Origin: Brevundimonas lutea
GTDB lineage: Bacteria; Pseudomonadota; Alphaproteobacteria; Caulobacterales; Caulobacteraceae
Direction of reading: 5' to 3'
Assembly (NCBI RefSeq): GCF_003704105.1
Contig: NZ_QUOQ01000008.1
Span: 1 to 64,000 of the forward strand
Length of the DNA stretch: 64,000 bases
A program made the position numbers and the translations under genes. Below the pieces are notes generated by a model. That model was given only the letters and a program-made list of their open reading frames with translations, made no database searches and was not told where the DNA came from. Of this stretch, positions 43,692-54,752 are shown piece after piece (positions within the stretch are counted from its first letter, which is position 1; every line of letters begins with the position of its first letter).

Positions 43692-44426
43692 GTGAGCCGC
43701 CAGCCGATCGCCCTGTCCGACGCCGAAGTCGCCGCCGTGAGGTCGTGGGTCGTCCATGAGGACGCCCACGTCCTGGCCCTGAACAAGCCCAGCGGCCTGT
43801 CCAGCCAGGGCGGGCGGATCAGGGCCCATACGCTCGACGACCTGCTGTGGGCCTTCGCGCGCTCGAATGGCAAACGGCCGGAGTTGGTGCATCGGCTTGA
43901 TCGCGACACCTCCGGCGTCATCCTGGCCGCCAGGACCAAACCGGCGGCGGGCTTCCTGGGCAAGGCGCTACAGGGGCGCCGGGTCCGCAAGACCTATCTG
44001 GCCCTGATCGAGAGCGCCGCAGAGCCGCGTGACGGGCGGATCAACCAGCCGCTGCGTCGCGAGGAGATCGGGCGCGAGGCCTATTCGCGGGTGGTCGAAC
44101 CGGGCGCGGAGGGGGCGCAAGCCTCCGAGAGCCTGTACCGAACCCTGGCGGCGTCGGAAGCTGGGGCGCTGGTCGAGCTGAGGCCGCTGACCGGGCGGAT
44201 GCATCAGCTGAGGGTGCACATGGCGTCGATCGGTCGGCCCCTGGTGGGCGATGTGCGGTACGGCGGGGCGCTGACCCTGGCCGGGCGGGCGGCGCCCAGG
44301 CTGATGCTGCACGCCTGGCGAATCTCCGCGCCGCACCCGGAGGGCGGGGAGTTGACGGCGGAGGCGCCGGTTCCCGACGACATGCGCGCCCTGGCCGAGG
44401 CGGCGGGGCTCAGCCTGCCCGGCTGA
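43692..44426 (+). CDS. RluA-family pseudouridine synthase, without S4 domain
   Basis: A 244-residue RNA pseudouridine synthase with the catalytic motif HRLDRDTSGVILAART, the N-terminal VLALNKPSGLSSQGG and the RPLTGRMHQLRVHMASIGRPLVGD motif. No N-terminal S4 domain is present, as in RluA/TruC-like enzymes. The RNA target (rRNA or tRNA) cannot be told. GTG 43692 follows the preceding stop by ten bases. Confidence 0.88.
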   Translation: MSRQPIALSDAEVAAVRSWVVHEDAHVLALNKPSGLSSQGGRIRAHTLDDLLWAFARSNGKRPELVHRLDRDTSGVILAARTKPAAGFLGKALQGRRVRKTYLALIESAAEPRDGRINQPLRREEIGREAYSRVVEPGAEGAQASESLYRTLAASEAGALVELRPLTGRMHQLRVHMASIGRPLVGDVRYGGALTLAGRAAPRLMLHAWRISAPHPEGGELTAEAPVPDDMRALAEAAGLSLPG

Positions 44427-44481
44427 CGGAACCGGCATCGCCCACGCCCGCTTTCTCTCGCGTACACCGGGAGTTGCCGTC

Positions 44482-44982
44482 ATGACGCGTTTCAGCCTTG
44501 TCCTCGCCGCCGCCTCGACTCTCGCGCTCGGCGCCTGCGCCAGCCTGGCGCCCTATGGGCCGCAGATGGGCGCGGGGGGGCAGGGCTATGCCGAGCAACG
44601 AATCGAGCGGGATCGCTGGCGGGTCAGCTATGACGGCGTCGGCGCCCCCGGGCCGGTGGCCGACTATGCCCTGCTGAGAGCCGCCGAACTGACCCTGGAG
44701 AACGGCTATGACTGGTTCGAGGTGACCCAGCGCTGGGTCGATGGTCGACCGGACAGCGCCGGGGGCGTCAGGCCCTCGGTCGGCATCGGGGCCAGCTCGG
44801 GCCGGTATGGCCGCTATTCCAGCTCAGGCGTGGGCGTCGGGGTCGGGCTGAACTTCTCCGGCCCGTCGCCGACCTCGACAAGTCTGGAAATCCTGACCGG
44901 CAATGGCCCGCGTCCGGACCGCCGCGAGGCCTATGACGCGCGCGGCGTGGTCGAGAGCCTCGGAGCCCGGCTGCGCTACTAG
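44482..44982 (+). CDS. CC0125/CC1285-family lipoprotein
   Basis: A 166-residue lipoprotein, signal MTRFSLVLAAASTLALGAC with lipobox LGAC. The body has YAEQRIERDRWRVSYDG, DYALLRAAELTLENGYDWFEV and a Gly/Ser-rich loop before VGLNFSG, the pattern of a Caulobacterales family with no known function. It would sit in the outer membrane or periplasm. It ends overlapping the convergent DUF2214 gene by four bases. Confidence 0.85.
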   Translation: MTRFSLVLAAASTLALGACASLAPYGPQMGAGGQGYAEQRIERDRWRVSYDGVGAPGPVADYALLRAAELTLENGYDWFEVTQRWVDGRPDSAGGVRPSVGIGASSGRYGRYSSSGVGVGVGLNFSGPSPTSTSLEILTGNGPRPDRREAYDARGVVESLGARLRY

Positions 44983-45419
44983 AACGGCCAGCGGGCCATG
45001 GCGGCGGCGAAGCCGACCAGCGGCAGGATCAGCAGGATCATGATCCCCAGGGCGTTGTGGACCCGCCGTCGTTCCGTGTCCGGCGGCTGAAAGGCGGCGT
45101 CCGCCTTTCGAGCCCGCGCCCAGCGCAGGAAGGCCAGGGTCGGGATGAGCGACAGCGCCCCGATCAGGGCGAAGGTCGCCAGCTTGGCCCAGAAGAAGGG
45201 GTTGTCCTGGTAGAGCAGCCAGCCCTTGCCGCCCCAGACCACCCGCGCGATGCCGACGCCCAGCACCAGCGCGGATGTCGCGCCAACGCCGGCGTCGAGG
45301 CCCGCAAGCCTTCGGACATCGACCGGGGTCGCCGACACCAGGGTGCGCTCGGCCACCATCATGGCCACCAGGCCGAACACCAGGGCGTGGTGGGCCACCG
45401 CCAGGATCAGATCGGTCAT
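44979..45419 (-). CDS. DUF2214-family membrane protein
   Basis: A 146-residue membrane protein with four hydrophobic segments (ILAVAHHALVFGLVAMMVAE, ALVLGVGIARVVWGG, KLATFALIGALSLIPTLAFL, ALGIMILLILPLVGFAAAMA). The N-terminal HHALVFGLVAMMVAERTLV is the DUF2214 signature. The function is unknown. ATG 45419 has AGGGAGG upstream, 48 bases from the divergent crcB. Confidence 0.85.
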   Translation of the reverse strand: MTDLILAVAHHALVFGLVAMMVAERTLVSATPVDVRRLAGLDAGVGATSALVLGVGIARVVWGGKGWLLYQDNPFFWAKLATFALIGALSLIPTLAFLRWARARKADAAFQPPDTERRRVHNALGIMILLILPLVGFAAAMARWPF

Positions 45420-45466
45420 GCGCGCCTCCCTTCGCATCGCCGCGGCGACAGTATAAGCCGCTGCGC

Positions 45467-45841
45467 ATGACCCGTCTTCTCCTTGTCGCCGCCGGCGGCG
45501 CCCTGGGCGCCATGGCTCGTTATGGCGTCGGTCGATGGCTGCCCGCGACCGGCTTTCCCTGGCCGACCCTGACTGTGAACGTTGTCGGTGGCCTGGCGAT
45601 GGGTCTGCTCAGCGGCTGGCTGGCGTTCCGGGCCGGCGGCGGCAATGAGCAACTGCGGCTGTTCGCGGCCGTGGGCGTGCTGGGCGGCTTCACCACCTTC
45701 TCGGCCTTTTCGCTGGAGACCGCCCTGATGATCGAGCGGCGGCAGTTGGCCTTGGCGGGCGGCTATGCCCTGGCCTCGGTGGTGCTGTCGGTGGCGGCGC
45801 TGTTCCTGGGGCTGATGCTGGCGCGCAGGCTGTTCGCATGA
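45467..45841 (+). CDS. crcB: Fluoride channel CrcB/FluC
   Basis: A 124-residue, four-helix membrane protein that dimerises to let fluoride out. GGALGAMARYGVGRWL at the N-terminus, the TLTVNVVGGLAMGLL segment with the conserved Asn, and the GVLGGFTTFSAFS motif of the fluoride track are present. No fluoride riboswitch can be placed in the 47-base leader. The stop overlaps the start of rluC (ATGA). Confidence 0.94.
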   Translation: MTRLLLVAAGGALGAMARYGVGRWLPATGFPWPTLTVNVVGGLAMGLLSGWLAFRAGGGNEQLRLFAAVGVLGGFTTFSAFSLETALMIERRQLALAGGYALASVVLSVAALFLGLMLARRLFA

Positions 45842-46830
45842 GCCGCGAGATCAAGACCCTGTATGTGGCCGAGGCCGAGGACGGCATCCGCCTGGACCGC
45901 TGGTTCAAGCGGCGCTGGCCGCATGTGTCGCATATCCAGGTGCAGAAGCTGGCGCGGTCGGGCCAGATCCGGGTCGACGGCGGGCGGATCAAGCCCGAGG
46001 CGCGGTTGACCGCCGGGGCGGCCGTGCGCGTCCCGCCGCTGCCGGAGCCGGGTGAGCGGCCGGAGCGGACCAGTGAACTGAGCGACCGGGACATCGCCTA
46101 CGCCAAGTCCCTGGTGCTGCACGAGGACGAGCTGGTCATCGCCCTGAACAAGCCCGCCGGCCTGGCCGTGCAGGGCGGCACCAAGACGACGAAACACGTC
46201 GACCGGCTGCTGTCGGCGTGGGGGGAGGGGATGGAACGGCCGCGACTGGTGCACCGGTTGGACCGCGACACTTCCGGCGTGCTGCTGCTGGGCAAGGGAC
46301 CGGAGGCGGCCAAGCGGCTGGCGGGAAATTTCGCGCGGCGGCAGGCGAAGAAGACCTATTGGGCCATTGTGGCGGGCAATCCAAAGCCGACAGCAGGTCA
46401 GATCGACATGGCCCTGAAGAAGACCGGCATCAACGACTACGAGATGATGCGCCCGGCCGATCCCAAGGAGCACGGGGCCGAGCCGGCCGAGACCGCCTAT
46501 GTCACCCTGTCGCGGGCGGCGCACCGGGCGGCCTGGATGGGCCTCCGCCCCTTTACCGGACGGACGCACCAGCTGAGAGCGCACATGAGCGCCCTCGGTC
46601 ATCCCATTGTCGGGGATATGAAATACGGCAACGACGTCTCGCGGGAACTGTCGGGGCCGCTGGGACTGCAGCTGCACGCGCGTCGGATCGAGCTGGACCA
46701 TCCCGGCGGCGGCAAGCTGATCGTCGAGGCGCCGCTGGGGACGTCGATCAGGGCCGGATTCGAGCATTTCGGTTTTGACGAGCACGAAGCCGATCCGGAC
46801 CCCTTCGCCGGCGTTCGGCGGCAACGCTGA
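45838..46830 (+). CDS. rluC: RluC-family pseudouridine synthase with S4 domain
   Basis: A 330-residue enzyme with an N-terminal S4 RNA-binding domain (RLDRWFKRRWPHVSHIQVQKLARSGQIRVDGGRIKP) and a catalytic core with HRLDRDTSGVLLLGK and the RPFTGRTHQLRAHMSALGHPIVGD motif. The pattern is that of RluC, which modifies 23S rRNA positions 955/2504/2580 in E. coli. Overlap with crcB places both in one transcript. It is a second RluA-family enzyme in the window, different from that at 43692. Confidence 0.9.
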   Translation: MSREIKTLYVAEAEDGIRLDRWFKRRWPHVSHIQVQKLARSGQIRVDGGRIKPEARLTAGAAVRVPPLPEPGERPERTSELSDRDIAYAKSLVLHEDELVIALNKPAGLAVQGGTKTTKHVDRLLSAWGEGMERPRLVHRLDRDTSGVLLLGKGPEAAKRLAGNFARRQAKKTYWAIVAGNPKPTAGQIDMALKKTGINDYEMMRPADPKEHGAEPAETAYVTLSRAAHRAAWMGLRPFTGRTHQLRAHMSALGHPIVGDMKYGNDVSRELSGPLGLQLHARRIELDHPGGGKLIVEAPLGTSIRAGFEHFGFDEHEADPDPFAGVRRQR

Positions 46831-46844
46831 ACCCGACAAAAAAT

Positions 46845-46903
46845 GAGTCCAATGAGTCTAAGTCGCTGAAACCGCGTCGCTTCCGGCTGGACTCGGAGTC
46901 CAG
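46845..46903. repeat. GANTC cluster with perfect 17-base palindrome
   Basis: Between rluC and the MFS gene (227 bases without a gene) lie four GANTC sites, the CcrM methylation sequence of Caulobacterales: 46845, 46854, 46890 and 46896. The last two are in the perfect palindrome CTGGACTCGGAGTCCAG (46887-46903). ATGAGTC is also directly repeated at a 9-base step. The rest of the gap holds nothing I can support. Confidence 0.5.
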
Positions 46904-47057
46904 GCCGTCCGTGTTGGCTGAGCGGTGGATGAGAAAGACCGGGCCTTGACCATAGCGGATCGGGCGAGGGTGTCGGCCAAATCGACCCCTCCAGATGGCC
47001 CTTGCCCGCCGCCCCGACGAAAATCCGGCGATGGGCGGCGCTGATGCGGGAACAGCG

Positions 47058-48599
47058 TCAGTCCTCCAGATCGCGCAGGTCGCGGCCGCGGGTCTCGCGC
47101 CCCTGCCACAGGATCAGGCCCAGCGCCCCCGCCATGGGAATGCCGATCAGCGCGGCGGCGACGCCGAACGGCGGGGTCAGGGCGAGGACGCTGAGCCCCT
47201 GGGCCAGCAGCCCGCCCAGCTTGGAGCAGCCGGCGATCCAACCGGTGGCCCGGCCCCGGATGCGCAGGGGATAGTTCTCGGCCGTGTAGGGCAGGATGAT
47301 CGAGATCACACCGCTGGAGCCCACGATCAGCAGGGCCAGGGGCGCGATGGGGTCGGCCAGCCACGGCGCGCCGGCGCCGCGCAGCAGGAAGCCGATCAAC
47401 CCCAGAGCGGTCAGCCCCAGCATCAACGCCAGCGACTTTTTAGTCGACCAGCGACTGTAGAGCCAGACCGACAGGATCACCGTGGGCGCGGCGATCAGGG
47501 TCGATTTTGCGATCAGAGCGCTGGCGGCTTCCACGCTGCGTCCCTCGGCCACCAGGGCGCCCGGCAGCCACAGCAGCAGGCCGAAGTTGACCAGACCCCA
47601 GCTGAGCGCCGCCAGGGTGAGGGCGAGCGTGATCCCCAAGTGGCGACGATCGACGGGCGGCAGGTGGGAATGGCTCTCGCGGGCGGCCGCGGCCTGGGTC
47701 TCGGCGTCCACCCGCACCACGGCGCCGAACCGGGCCAGCACCGCCTTGGCCTGATCGATCCGGCCGATGTGCTGGAGGAAGCGCGCCGATTCCGGCAGCA
47801 GCGGGCTGAGGGCGATCAGGATCAGGCCGGTCGGCAGGTTGAGGAACCACATGATCCGCCAGCCCCAGTCGGGCTGCAGCCAGGCGGCCAGCACGCTGGC
47901 GGCGAAATAGCCGCCGACCGCGCCGATGCCGCCCACCAAGACCAGGGCCCAGCCGCGATGTTTGGTCGGCATGATCTCGGCCAGCAGGGCATAGGCCACC
48001 GGCAGCATGCCGCCCGCCGCCGCGCCCATCAGGAAACACATGCCCACATTCCACCAGAAGTCCGGCATGGCCCCGCAGATGGAGGTGCCGATGAACATCA
48101 CGCTGGACAGCAGGATGGTGGCGCGCCGGCCGTAGATGTCGGCCAGCCAGCCCCAGACGAACGACCCAACGACCGTGCCCGCCAGGGCCGCGAACGGCAG
48201 GACGGCGACCAGGGCGTCGCCGACGCCGTATTCGGCGCGCATGCCGGGAGTGACGAAACCCAGGCTGGCGGGCTTCATGATGTCGATGATCAGGGCCAGC
48301 GCCAGCAGGGCCATCATGCCCCAGTGGGCGCGGGTCAGGGCCGCGTCCTCGGGCGGAGCGATGGTCTCGACGGTTTGCTCGCCCTCGATGGCCGCGGGCA
48401 GCAGGCCGAATCCGGTCAGACCGATGCCGACCACGATGGCGGCCATGCCCCACAGCATACCGGCGTCCATGGCCATGCCGGCCAAGTGGAAGCCCATGTC
48501 GCGGCCCATCCAGTACATGGGCAGGTGCAGCACCACCCCCACCGTGACCACCCCGCAGCCGAGCCAGAAGGCCCAGGCGTTCCGACGCAACTGAAGCAA
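47058..48599 (-). CDS. MFS transporter (sugar/organic-acid porter-like)
   Basis: A 513-residue inner-membrane transporter. After an N-terminal pair of hydrophobic segments and a hydrophilic stretch (to about residue 95), the body shows MFS features: FVWGWLADIYGRRATILLSS between helices 2 and 3, LPESARFLQHIG after helix 6 as in sugar and organic-cation porters, and IRGRATGWIAGCSKLGG. The start is a TTG at 48599 with GGGGGAG six bases before it; longer in-frame readings to 48896 run over the neighbour's promoter. The substrate is unknown. Confidence 0.83.
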   Translation of the reverse strand: MLQLRRNAWAFWLGCGVVTVGVVLHLPMYWMGRDMGFHLAGMAMDAGMLWGMAAIVVGIGLTGFGLLPAAIEGEQTVETIAPPEDAALTRAHWGMMALLALALIIDIMKPASLGFVTPGMRAEYGVGDALVAVLPFAALAGTVVGSFVWGWLADIYGRRATILLSSVMFIGTSICGAMPDFWWNVGMCFLMGAAAGGMLPVAYALLAEIMPTKHRGWALVLVGGIGAVGGYFAASVLAAWLQPDWGWRIMWFLNLPTGLILIALSPLLPESARFLQHIGRIDQAKAVLARFGAVVRVDAETQAAAARESHSHLPPVDRRHLGITLALTLAALSWGLVNFGLLLWLPGALVAEGRSVEAASALIAKSTLIAAPTVILSVWLYSRWSTKKSLALMLGLTALGLIGFLLRGAGAPWLADPIAPLALLIVGSSGVISIILPYTAENYPLRIRGRATGWIAGCSKLGGLLAQGLSVLALTPPFGVAAALIGIPMAGALGLILWQGRETRGRDLRDLED

Positions 48600-48720
48600 G
48601 TTCGTCTCCCCCGAGAAGTGTTCGCGCCTACACCGTTCGCACCGCCATCGATAGCTCTGGCGTTCCCCGGGGGGCATGCTAACGCGGAACTCGGGGGCCG
48701 GTCGGCCGTGGGGGACGGGC

Positions 48721-49989
48721 ATGACGCCGGCCGAGTTGAGCGTGATCTTCTTTCTGCAGCTGGCGGTGATCCTGGCCGCCTGTCGCGCCGTGGGCTGGCT
48801 GGCCAAGCGGTTTCTGGGCCAGCCCCAGGTGGTGGGCGAGATGATCGCGGGGGTGATCCTGGGCCCGTCGCTTTTCGGCCTGATCGCGCCTGACATTCAG
48901 GCCACGCTGTTTCCGGAAGGGTCGCGGGGCGTGCTGTTCGTGCTCGCCCAACTGGGCGTCGGCCTCTACATGTTCATGGTCGGGCTAGGATTCCGCACCG
49001 AGCATTTCCGCCAGAACGCGCGTTCGGCGGCGGCGGTGTCGATCTCGGGCATGGCCGCGCCCTTTCTGGTGGCCGTCGCCATCACGCCCTGGCTGATGAG
49101 CCGCGACCTGTTCGGCGCGCAGGTGGGGCAGTTCCAGGCAACCCTGTTCATGGGCGCCTGCATCGCCATCACAGCCTTTCCGATGCTGGCGCGGATCATC
49201 CATGAGCGGGGCCTTGCCGGCGCGCCGATCGGGACGCTGTCGCTGTCGGCCGGGGCGGTGGATGACGCGGGAGCCTGGACCATCCTGGCCATTGTGCTGG
49301 CCATGTTGGGCGGCGGGCCGGAGCTGGCGATCAAGGCCATCGTGGGCGGCGGGCTGTTCGCCGTGTTCATGCTGACCCTGGGACCGCGTGTCCTGGCGCC
49401 GCTCGGGCGGTTGGCGGAGCGGCAGGGCGGGGTCAGGCAGACGACCCTGGCGGTGGTGCTGACCCTGTTCGCCCTGTCGGCCTTCGCCATGGACGCGGTG
49501 GGAATTCACGCGGTGTTCGGCGGCTTCCTGCTGGGCTGCGTCATGCCGCGGGGCGTGCTCTCGGAGGGCGTGCGGAAGCAGGTGGAGCCGGTGGTGGTGG
49601 TACTGCTGCTGCCGATGTTCTTCACCTTCTCGGGGCTGAACACCCAACTGACGACAGTGAACGACTTGGGGCTCTTGGCCATCGCCGGGGTGGTTCTGAT
49701 CGGGTCGGTCGCGGCCAAGGGGCTGGCCTGCTGGGCGGCGGCGCGGCTGACGGGGCACGACAACGCCACCGCCATGGGGGTGGGCGCCCTGATGAACGCG
49801 CGCGGGCTGATGGAGTTGATCATCATCAACATCGGGCTGCAGCACGGGGTGATCGGGCCGGAGCTGTTCGCCATGCTGGTGCTGATGGCCATCATCACCA
49901 CCCTGATGGCCTCGCCGCTGTTCGAATGGGTCTATGGCAGGAAGGCGCGCGAGCGCGGCGAACTGGCGGCGGCGCCGACGGACCTTTAG
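48721..49989 (+). CDS. CPA2-family cation:proton antiporter
   Basis: A 422-residue membrane protein with about 12 helices and no regulatory RCK domain. Family features are LGQPQVVGEMIAGVILGPSLFG, the GAVDDAGAWTILAIVLAM segment carrying the paired aspartates, and GALMNARGLMELIIINIGL. It is a Na+(K+)/H+ exchanger of the KefB-like CPA2 group. ATG 48721 has GGGGGAC upstream. It is divergent from the MFS gene at 48599. Confidence 0.88.
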   Translation: MTPAELSVIFFLQLAVILAACRAVGWLAKRFLGQPQVVGEMIAGVILGPSLFGLIAPDIQATLFPEGSRGVLFVLAQLGVGLYMFMVGLGFRTEHFRQNARSAAAVSISGMAAPFLVAVAITPWLMSRDLFGAQVGQFQATLFMGACIAITAFPMLARIIHERGLAGAPIGTLSLSAGAVDDAGAWTILAIVLAMLGGGPELAIKAIVGGGLFAVFMLTLGPRVLAPLGRLAERQGGVRQTTLAVVLTLFALSAFAMDAVGIHAVFGGFLLGCVMPRGVLSEGVRKQVEPVVVVLLLPMFFTFSGLNTQLTTVNDLGLLAIAGVVLIGSVAAKGLACWAAARLTGHDNATAMGVGALMNARGLMELIIINIGLQHGVIGPELFAMLVLMAIITTLMASPLFEWVYGRKARERGELAAAPTDL

Positions 49990-50753
49990 ATGGGCGGCAT
50001 GACCCAGACGCCTCCCGCCAAGCCACCTCGTCCCCGCTTTGTCGAACTGTCACCCGACCGGGTGCGGCGGGTATGGAACGAGGTCGGGACGGAGCGGGGC
50101 GAGGGCGGCTGGGCCGTGACGCTGGACGGACGGACGCCCAAGACCCCGGCCGGCGCACGGGTCGAGCTGCCGACCGAGGCGGTGGCGCGGATGGTGGCCG
50201 AGGAGTGGGCGGCGCAGGGCGAGTTCCTCGACCCGTCCACCATGCCGGCCCAGCGACTGGCGGCCACGGCCATCGACCGCATCGGCAAGGCCCGCGACGC
50301 CGTGGCCGAGGAGATCGCCGCCTACGCCGGGTCGGACGCGCTCTGCTACCTGGCCGAGACGCCCACCAGTCTGGTCGAGCGTCAGGCGCGGCATTGGGGC
50401 GCCTGGCGGGACTGGGCGGCGCGGGAACTGGGGGTGGCGCTGGAGCCCTGCGAGGGGATCATCCACCGGGCCCAATCGCCTGAGGCGATCGCGCGGGTTA
50501 GGGCGCTGGCGCTTGAGCTGGACGACTTCGGTCTTGCCGGGCTGGCCATGGCCGCGCCGCTGTTCGGCTCGGCGGTGTTGGGCCTGGCGTTGCAGCGGGG
50601 CGCGGCGTCGGGGAGCGATCTGTTCGGGGTCTCAAGGCTCGACGAGGCGTTTCAGGAGGAGCGCTGGGGCGTCGATGAAGAAGCCGCCGAACGCACCGAG
50701 GCGCGCCGGGCCGAGGCCGAGATGCTGGACCGCTGGTTCAGGGCTCTGGAGCC

Positions 50754-50757
<4 letters not shown>
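49990..50757 (+). CDS. ATP12-family chaperone (F1-ATPase assembly)
   Basis: A 255-residue homologue of the mitochondrial ATP12 chaperone that helps assemble the F1 alpha subunit. The conserved core has VTLDGRTPKTPAGARVELPTEAVARMVAEEWAAQG and TAIDRIGKARDAVAEEIAAYAGSDALCYLAE. Common in alphaproteobacteria, cytoplasmic. ATG 49990 or 49999 are both possible. The stop overlaps the convergent DUF2061 gene. Confidence 0.88.
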
Positions 50758-52915
<2,158 letters not shown>

Positions 52916-52930
52916 GGCTGGGAGGCCGCC

Positions 52931-53329
52931 ATGGACATGACGCCGGAATTCATTTTGCTGGCGGCGACGCTGGTGCTGGCGCTGGTGCAGATCCTGGCGG
53001 CCGGGGCGGCGCGGACGGCCGAGCTGGGCGCCAGGTGGAACGCCGGGCCGCGTGACGGGACACCGCCGCCGCCGGGCAAGCTGGCCGGGCGGTTGATGCG
53101 GGCCCAGGCCAATCTGTTCGAGACCCTGCCGCTGTTCATCGCGGCCGTGCTGATGGCCCATGTGGCGGGCAAGGATGGGACGCTGACCCTGCTGGGCGCG
53201 CAGCTCTACTTCTTCGGCCGGCTGGCCTATGTGCCGCTCTACGCGTTCGGCGTGCCCTATGTCCGCTCGGCGGCCTGGGGCGTGGCGACGCTGGGGCTGG
53301 TGCTGATCATCGCCGCCCTGTTCGTCTGA
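52931..53329 (+). CDS. MAPEG-family membrane protein
   Basis: A 132-residue, four-helix membrane protein of the MAPEG (membrane-associated eicosanoid/glutathione metabolism) family; the signature is RLMRAQANLFETLPLFIAAVL. The role in bacteria is mostly unclear, possibly glutathione conjugation. It lies between guaB and rsmB. Confidence 0.87.
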   Translation: MDMTPEFILLAATLVLALVQILAAGAARTAELGARWNAGPRDGTPPPPGKLAGRLMRAQANLFETLPLFIAAVLMAHVAGKDGTLTLLGAQLYFFGRLAYVPLYAFGVPYVRSAAWGVATLGLVLIIAALFV

Positions 53330-53339
53330 TCGGAGCCCC

Positions 53340-54752
53340 GTGACCCCTTCCGCCCGCCTCGCCGCCGCCGCTTCGGTTCTCGACAGCATCGCCCAGGGCC
53401 GACAGCCGGCCGAGGCTGTGCTCAAGGCCTGGGGCCAAGCCAATCGCTACGCCGGGTCCAAGGATCGCCGGGCCGTGGCCGACCGGGTCTACAAGGTCCT
53501 GCGCGCGCGCGGACGGCTGTCGTGGGCCATGGGCGGGCGCGAGGATGGGCGGGCGCTGGTGATCGGCTCGCTGAGCCTGATCGACGGCCTGAGCCTGGAC
53601 GAGATCGAGGCGCTGCATTCCGGAGAAGGCTATGGGCCGCGTCCGCTGTCGAAACAGGAGCGATCGCGCCTGACGGCGGGGGAGGGTGAACTGCCGGGCT
53701 GGGTCGCGGCCGGCCTGCCGGAATTCGTGGTGGAGGACTTCAAGGCGACCTTCGGCGAGCGCTGGACCGAGGAGGCCCGGGGGCTGATGCAGCCGCGCGC
53801 GCCGATCGACTTGCGGGTGAACACCGCCCGGACCACGATCGAGGCGGTGGAGGCGGAACTGCGCGAGGCGGGATTGGAGGCCACGCGCACGCCTTGGTCG
53901 GCGGTGGGCCTGCGGCTGGCGTCGGAACCGCCGCCGAATATCCAGGCGCTGGACGCCTTCAAGGACGGCCGGATCGAGATTCAGGACGAAGGCAGCCAGA
54001 TTGTCTGCGCCCTGGCCGGCGCCGCACCGGGCATGACGGTGGTGGACTATTGCGCCGGCGGCGGGGGCAAGACGATCGGGCTGGGCCAGATGATGGCTCC
54101 TCCTCTCCCGCTGGGCAAGGGTGGCAGACCGGCAGACCGGACGGATGAGGGGCCGCGCAAATGGTCGCCCGTTGATGGCGGCACCTCATCGTCAGAGGCC
54201 GGCGCGACCCCTCATCCGACCCGCTCTGCGGGCCACCTTCTCCCACAAAGGGAGACGGGTCGTCTGATCGCGTCGGACGTCGTCAACAAGCGGCTGGAGA
54301 ATATCCGGCCCCGGCTGGAGCGGGCGGGGATCGAGGCCGAGCTGCGGCTGATCGGGCAGAACGGCGGGGGGATGGAGGACCTGAACGGCGCGGCCGATCT
54401 GGTCTTCGTCGACGCGCCCTGTTCGGGCTCCGGCACCTGGCGCCGCCGCCCCGAGGACGCCTGGCGGCTGACGGCCGAGGAGGTGGAGCGGCTGCACGCG
54501 CTCCAGGTTCGTATCCTGGGACAGGCGGCGCGGCTGGTGAAGCCGGGCGGCCGGCTGGTCTATGTCACCTGTTCCATGCTGAGCCGCGAGAACGAGGCCT
54601 CGGCCGACGCCTTTGAGGCGAATCATCCAGACTTTTCGCTGGTCGCCACAACCCCGCCCTTCGCTGAAGCACCCGCTGTTCGCCTTCGGATGTCGCCCGC
54701 CACGACCGGGACCGACGGCTTCTTCTTCGCCCTCTACGAGCGCACCGCATGA
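53340..54752 (+). CDS. rsmB: 16S rRNA (cytosine-5)-methyltransferase RsmB, with in-frame repeat insert
   Basis: A 470-residue RsmB/NOP2-family m5C methyltransferase. After an N-terminal NusB-like region, the SAM domain begins [19 protein letters not shown]. The catalytic cysteines are Cys361 ([15 protein letters not shown]) and Cys411 ([12 protein letters not shown]). Between the first SAM motif and the next strand (GRLIASDVV) lie 52 extra residues (253-304), [10 protein letters not shown] to SAGHLLPQR, encoded by a palindromic repeat; relatives have only a few residues there. The reading frame stays open, so the enzyme may tolerate the insert as a surface loop. GTG 53340 start. The stop overlaps guaA (ATGA). 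Confidence 0.92.
   Translation: MTPSARLAAAASVLDSIAQGRQPAEAVLKAWGQANRYAGSKDRRAVADRVYKVLRARGRLSWAMGGREDGRALVIGSLSLIDGLSLDEIEALHSGEGYGPRPLSKQERSRLTAGEGELPGWVAAGLPEFVVEDFKATFGERWTEEARGLMQPRAPIDLRVNTARTTIEAVEAELREAGLEATRTPWSAVGLRLASEPPPNIQALDAFKDGRIEIQDEGSQIVCALAGAAPGMTVVDYCAGGGGKTIGLGQMMAPPLPLGKGGRPADRTDEGPRKWSPVDGGTSSSEAGATPHPTRSAGHLLPQRETGRLIASDVVNKRLENIRPRLERAGIEAELRLIGQNGGGMEDLNGAADLVFVDAPCSGSGTWRRRPEDAWRLTAEEVERLHALQVRILGQAARLVKPGGRLVYVTCSMLSRENEASADAFEANHPDFSLVATTPPFAEAPAVRLRMSPATTGTDGFFFALYERTA
54098..54259. repeat. Palindromic repeat element inserted in rsmB
   Basis: The left arm (from about 54099, CTCCTCTCCCGCTGGG, to GGATGAGGGG ending near 54150) and right arm (CCCCTCATCCG near 54209 to about 54259) are imperfect reverse complements of some 50 bases each, with about 55 bases between. 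Such CTCCC...GGATGAGGGG elements are frequent between genes in alphaproteobacteria. This copy lies within a reading frame and adds about 156 bases, a multiple of three. Confidence 0.8.

Noticed and set aside
44428..44453. GGAAC-N17-GCTT ahead of the CC0125-family lipoprotein.
   Set aside because: Two mismatches in the -10; too weak to call without transcript data.
45420..45466. A fluoride riboswitch ahead of crcB.
   Set aside because: The 47-base leader is too short and lacks the conserved pseudoknot bases.
46858..47364. A minus-strand frame of 168 residues running into the gap after rluC.
   Set aside because: It is an out-of-frame reading of the MFS gene followed by non-coding sequence; no start site or domain.
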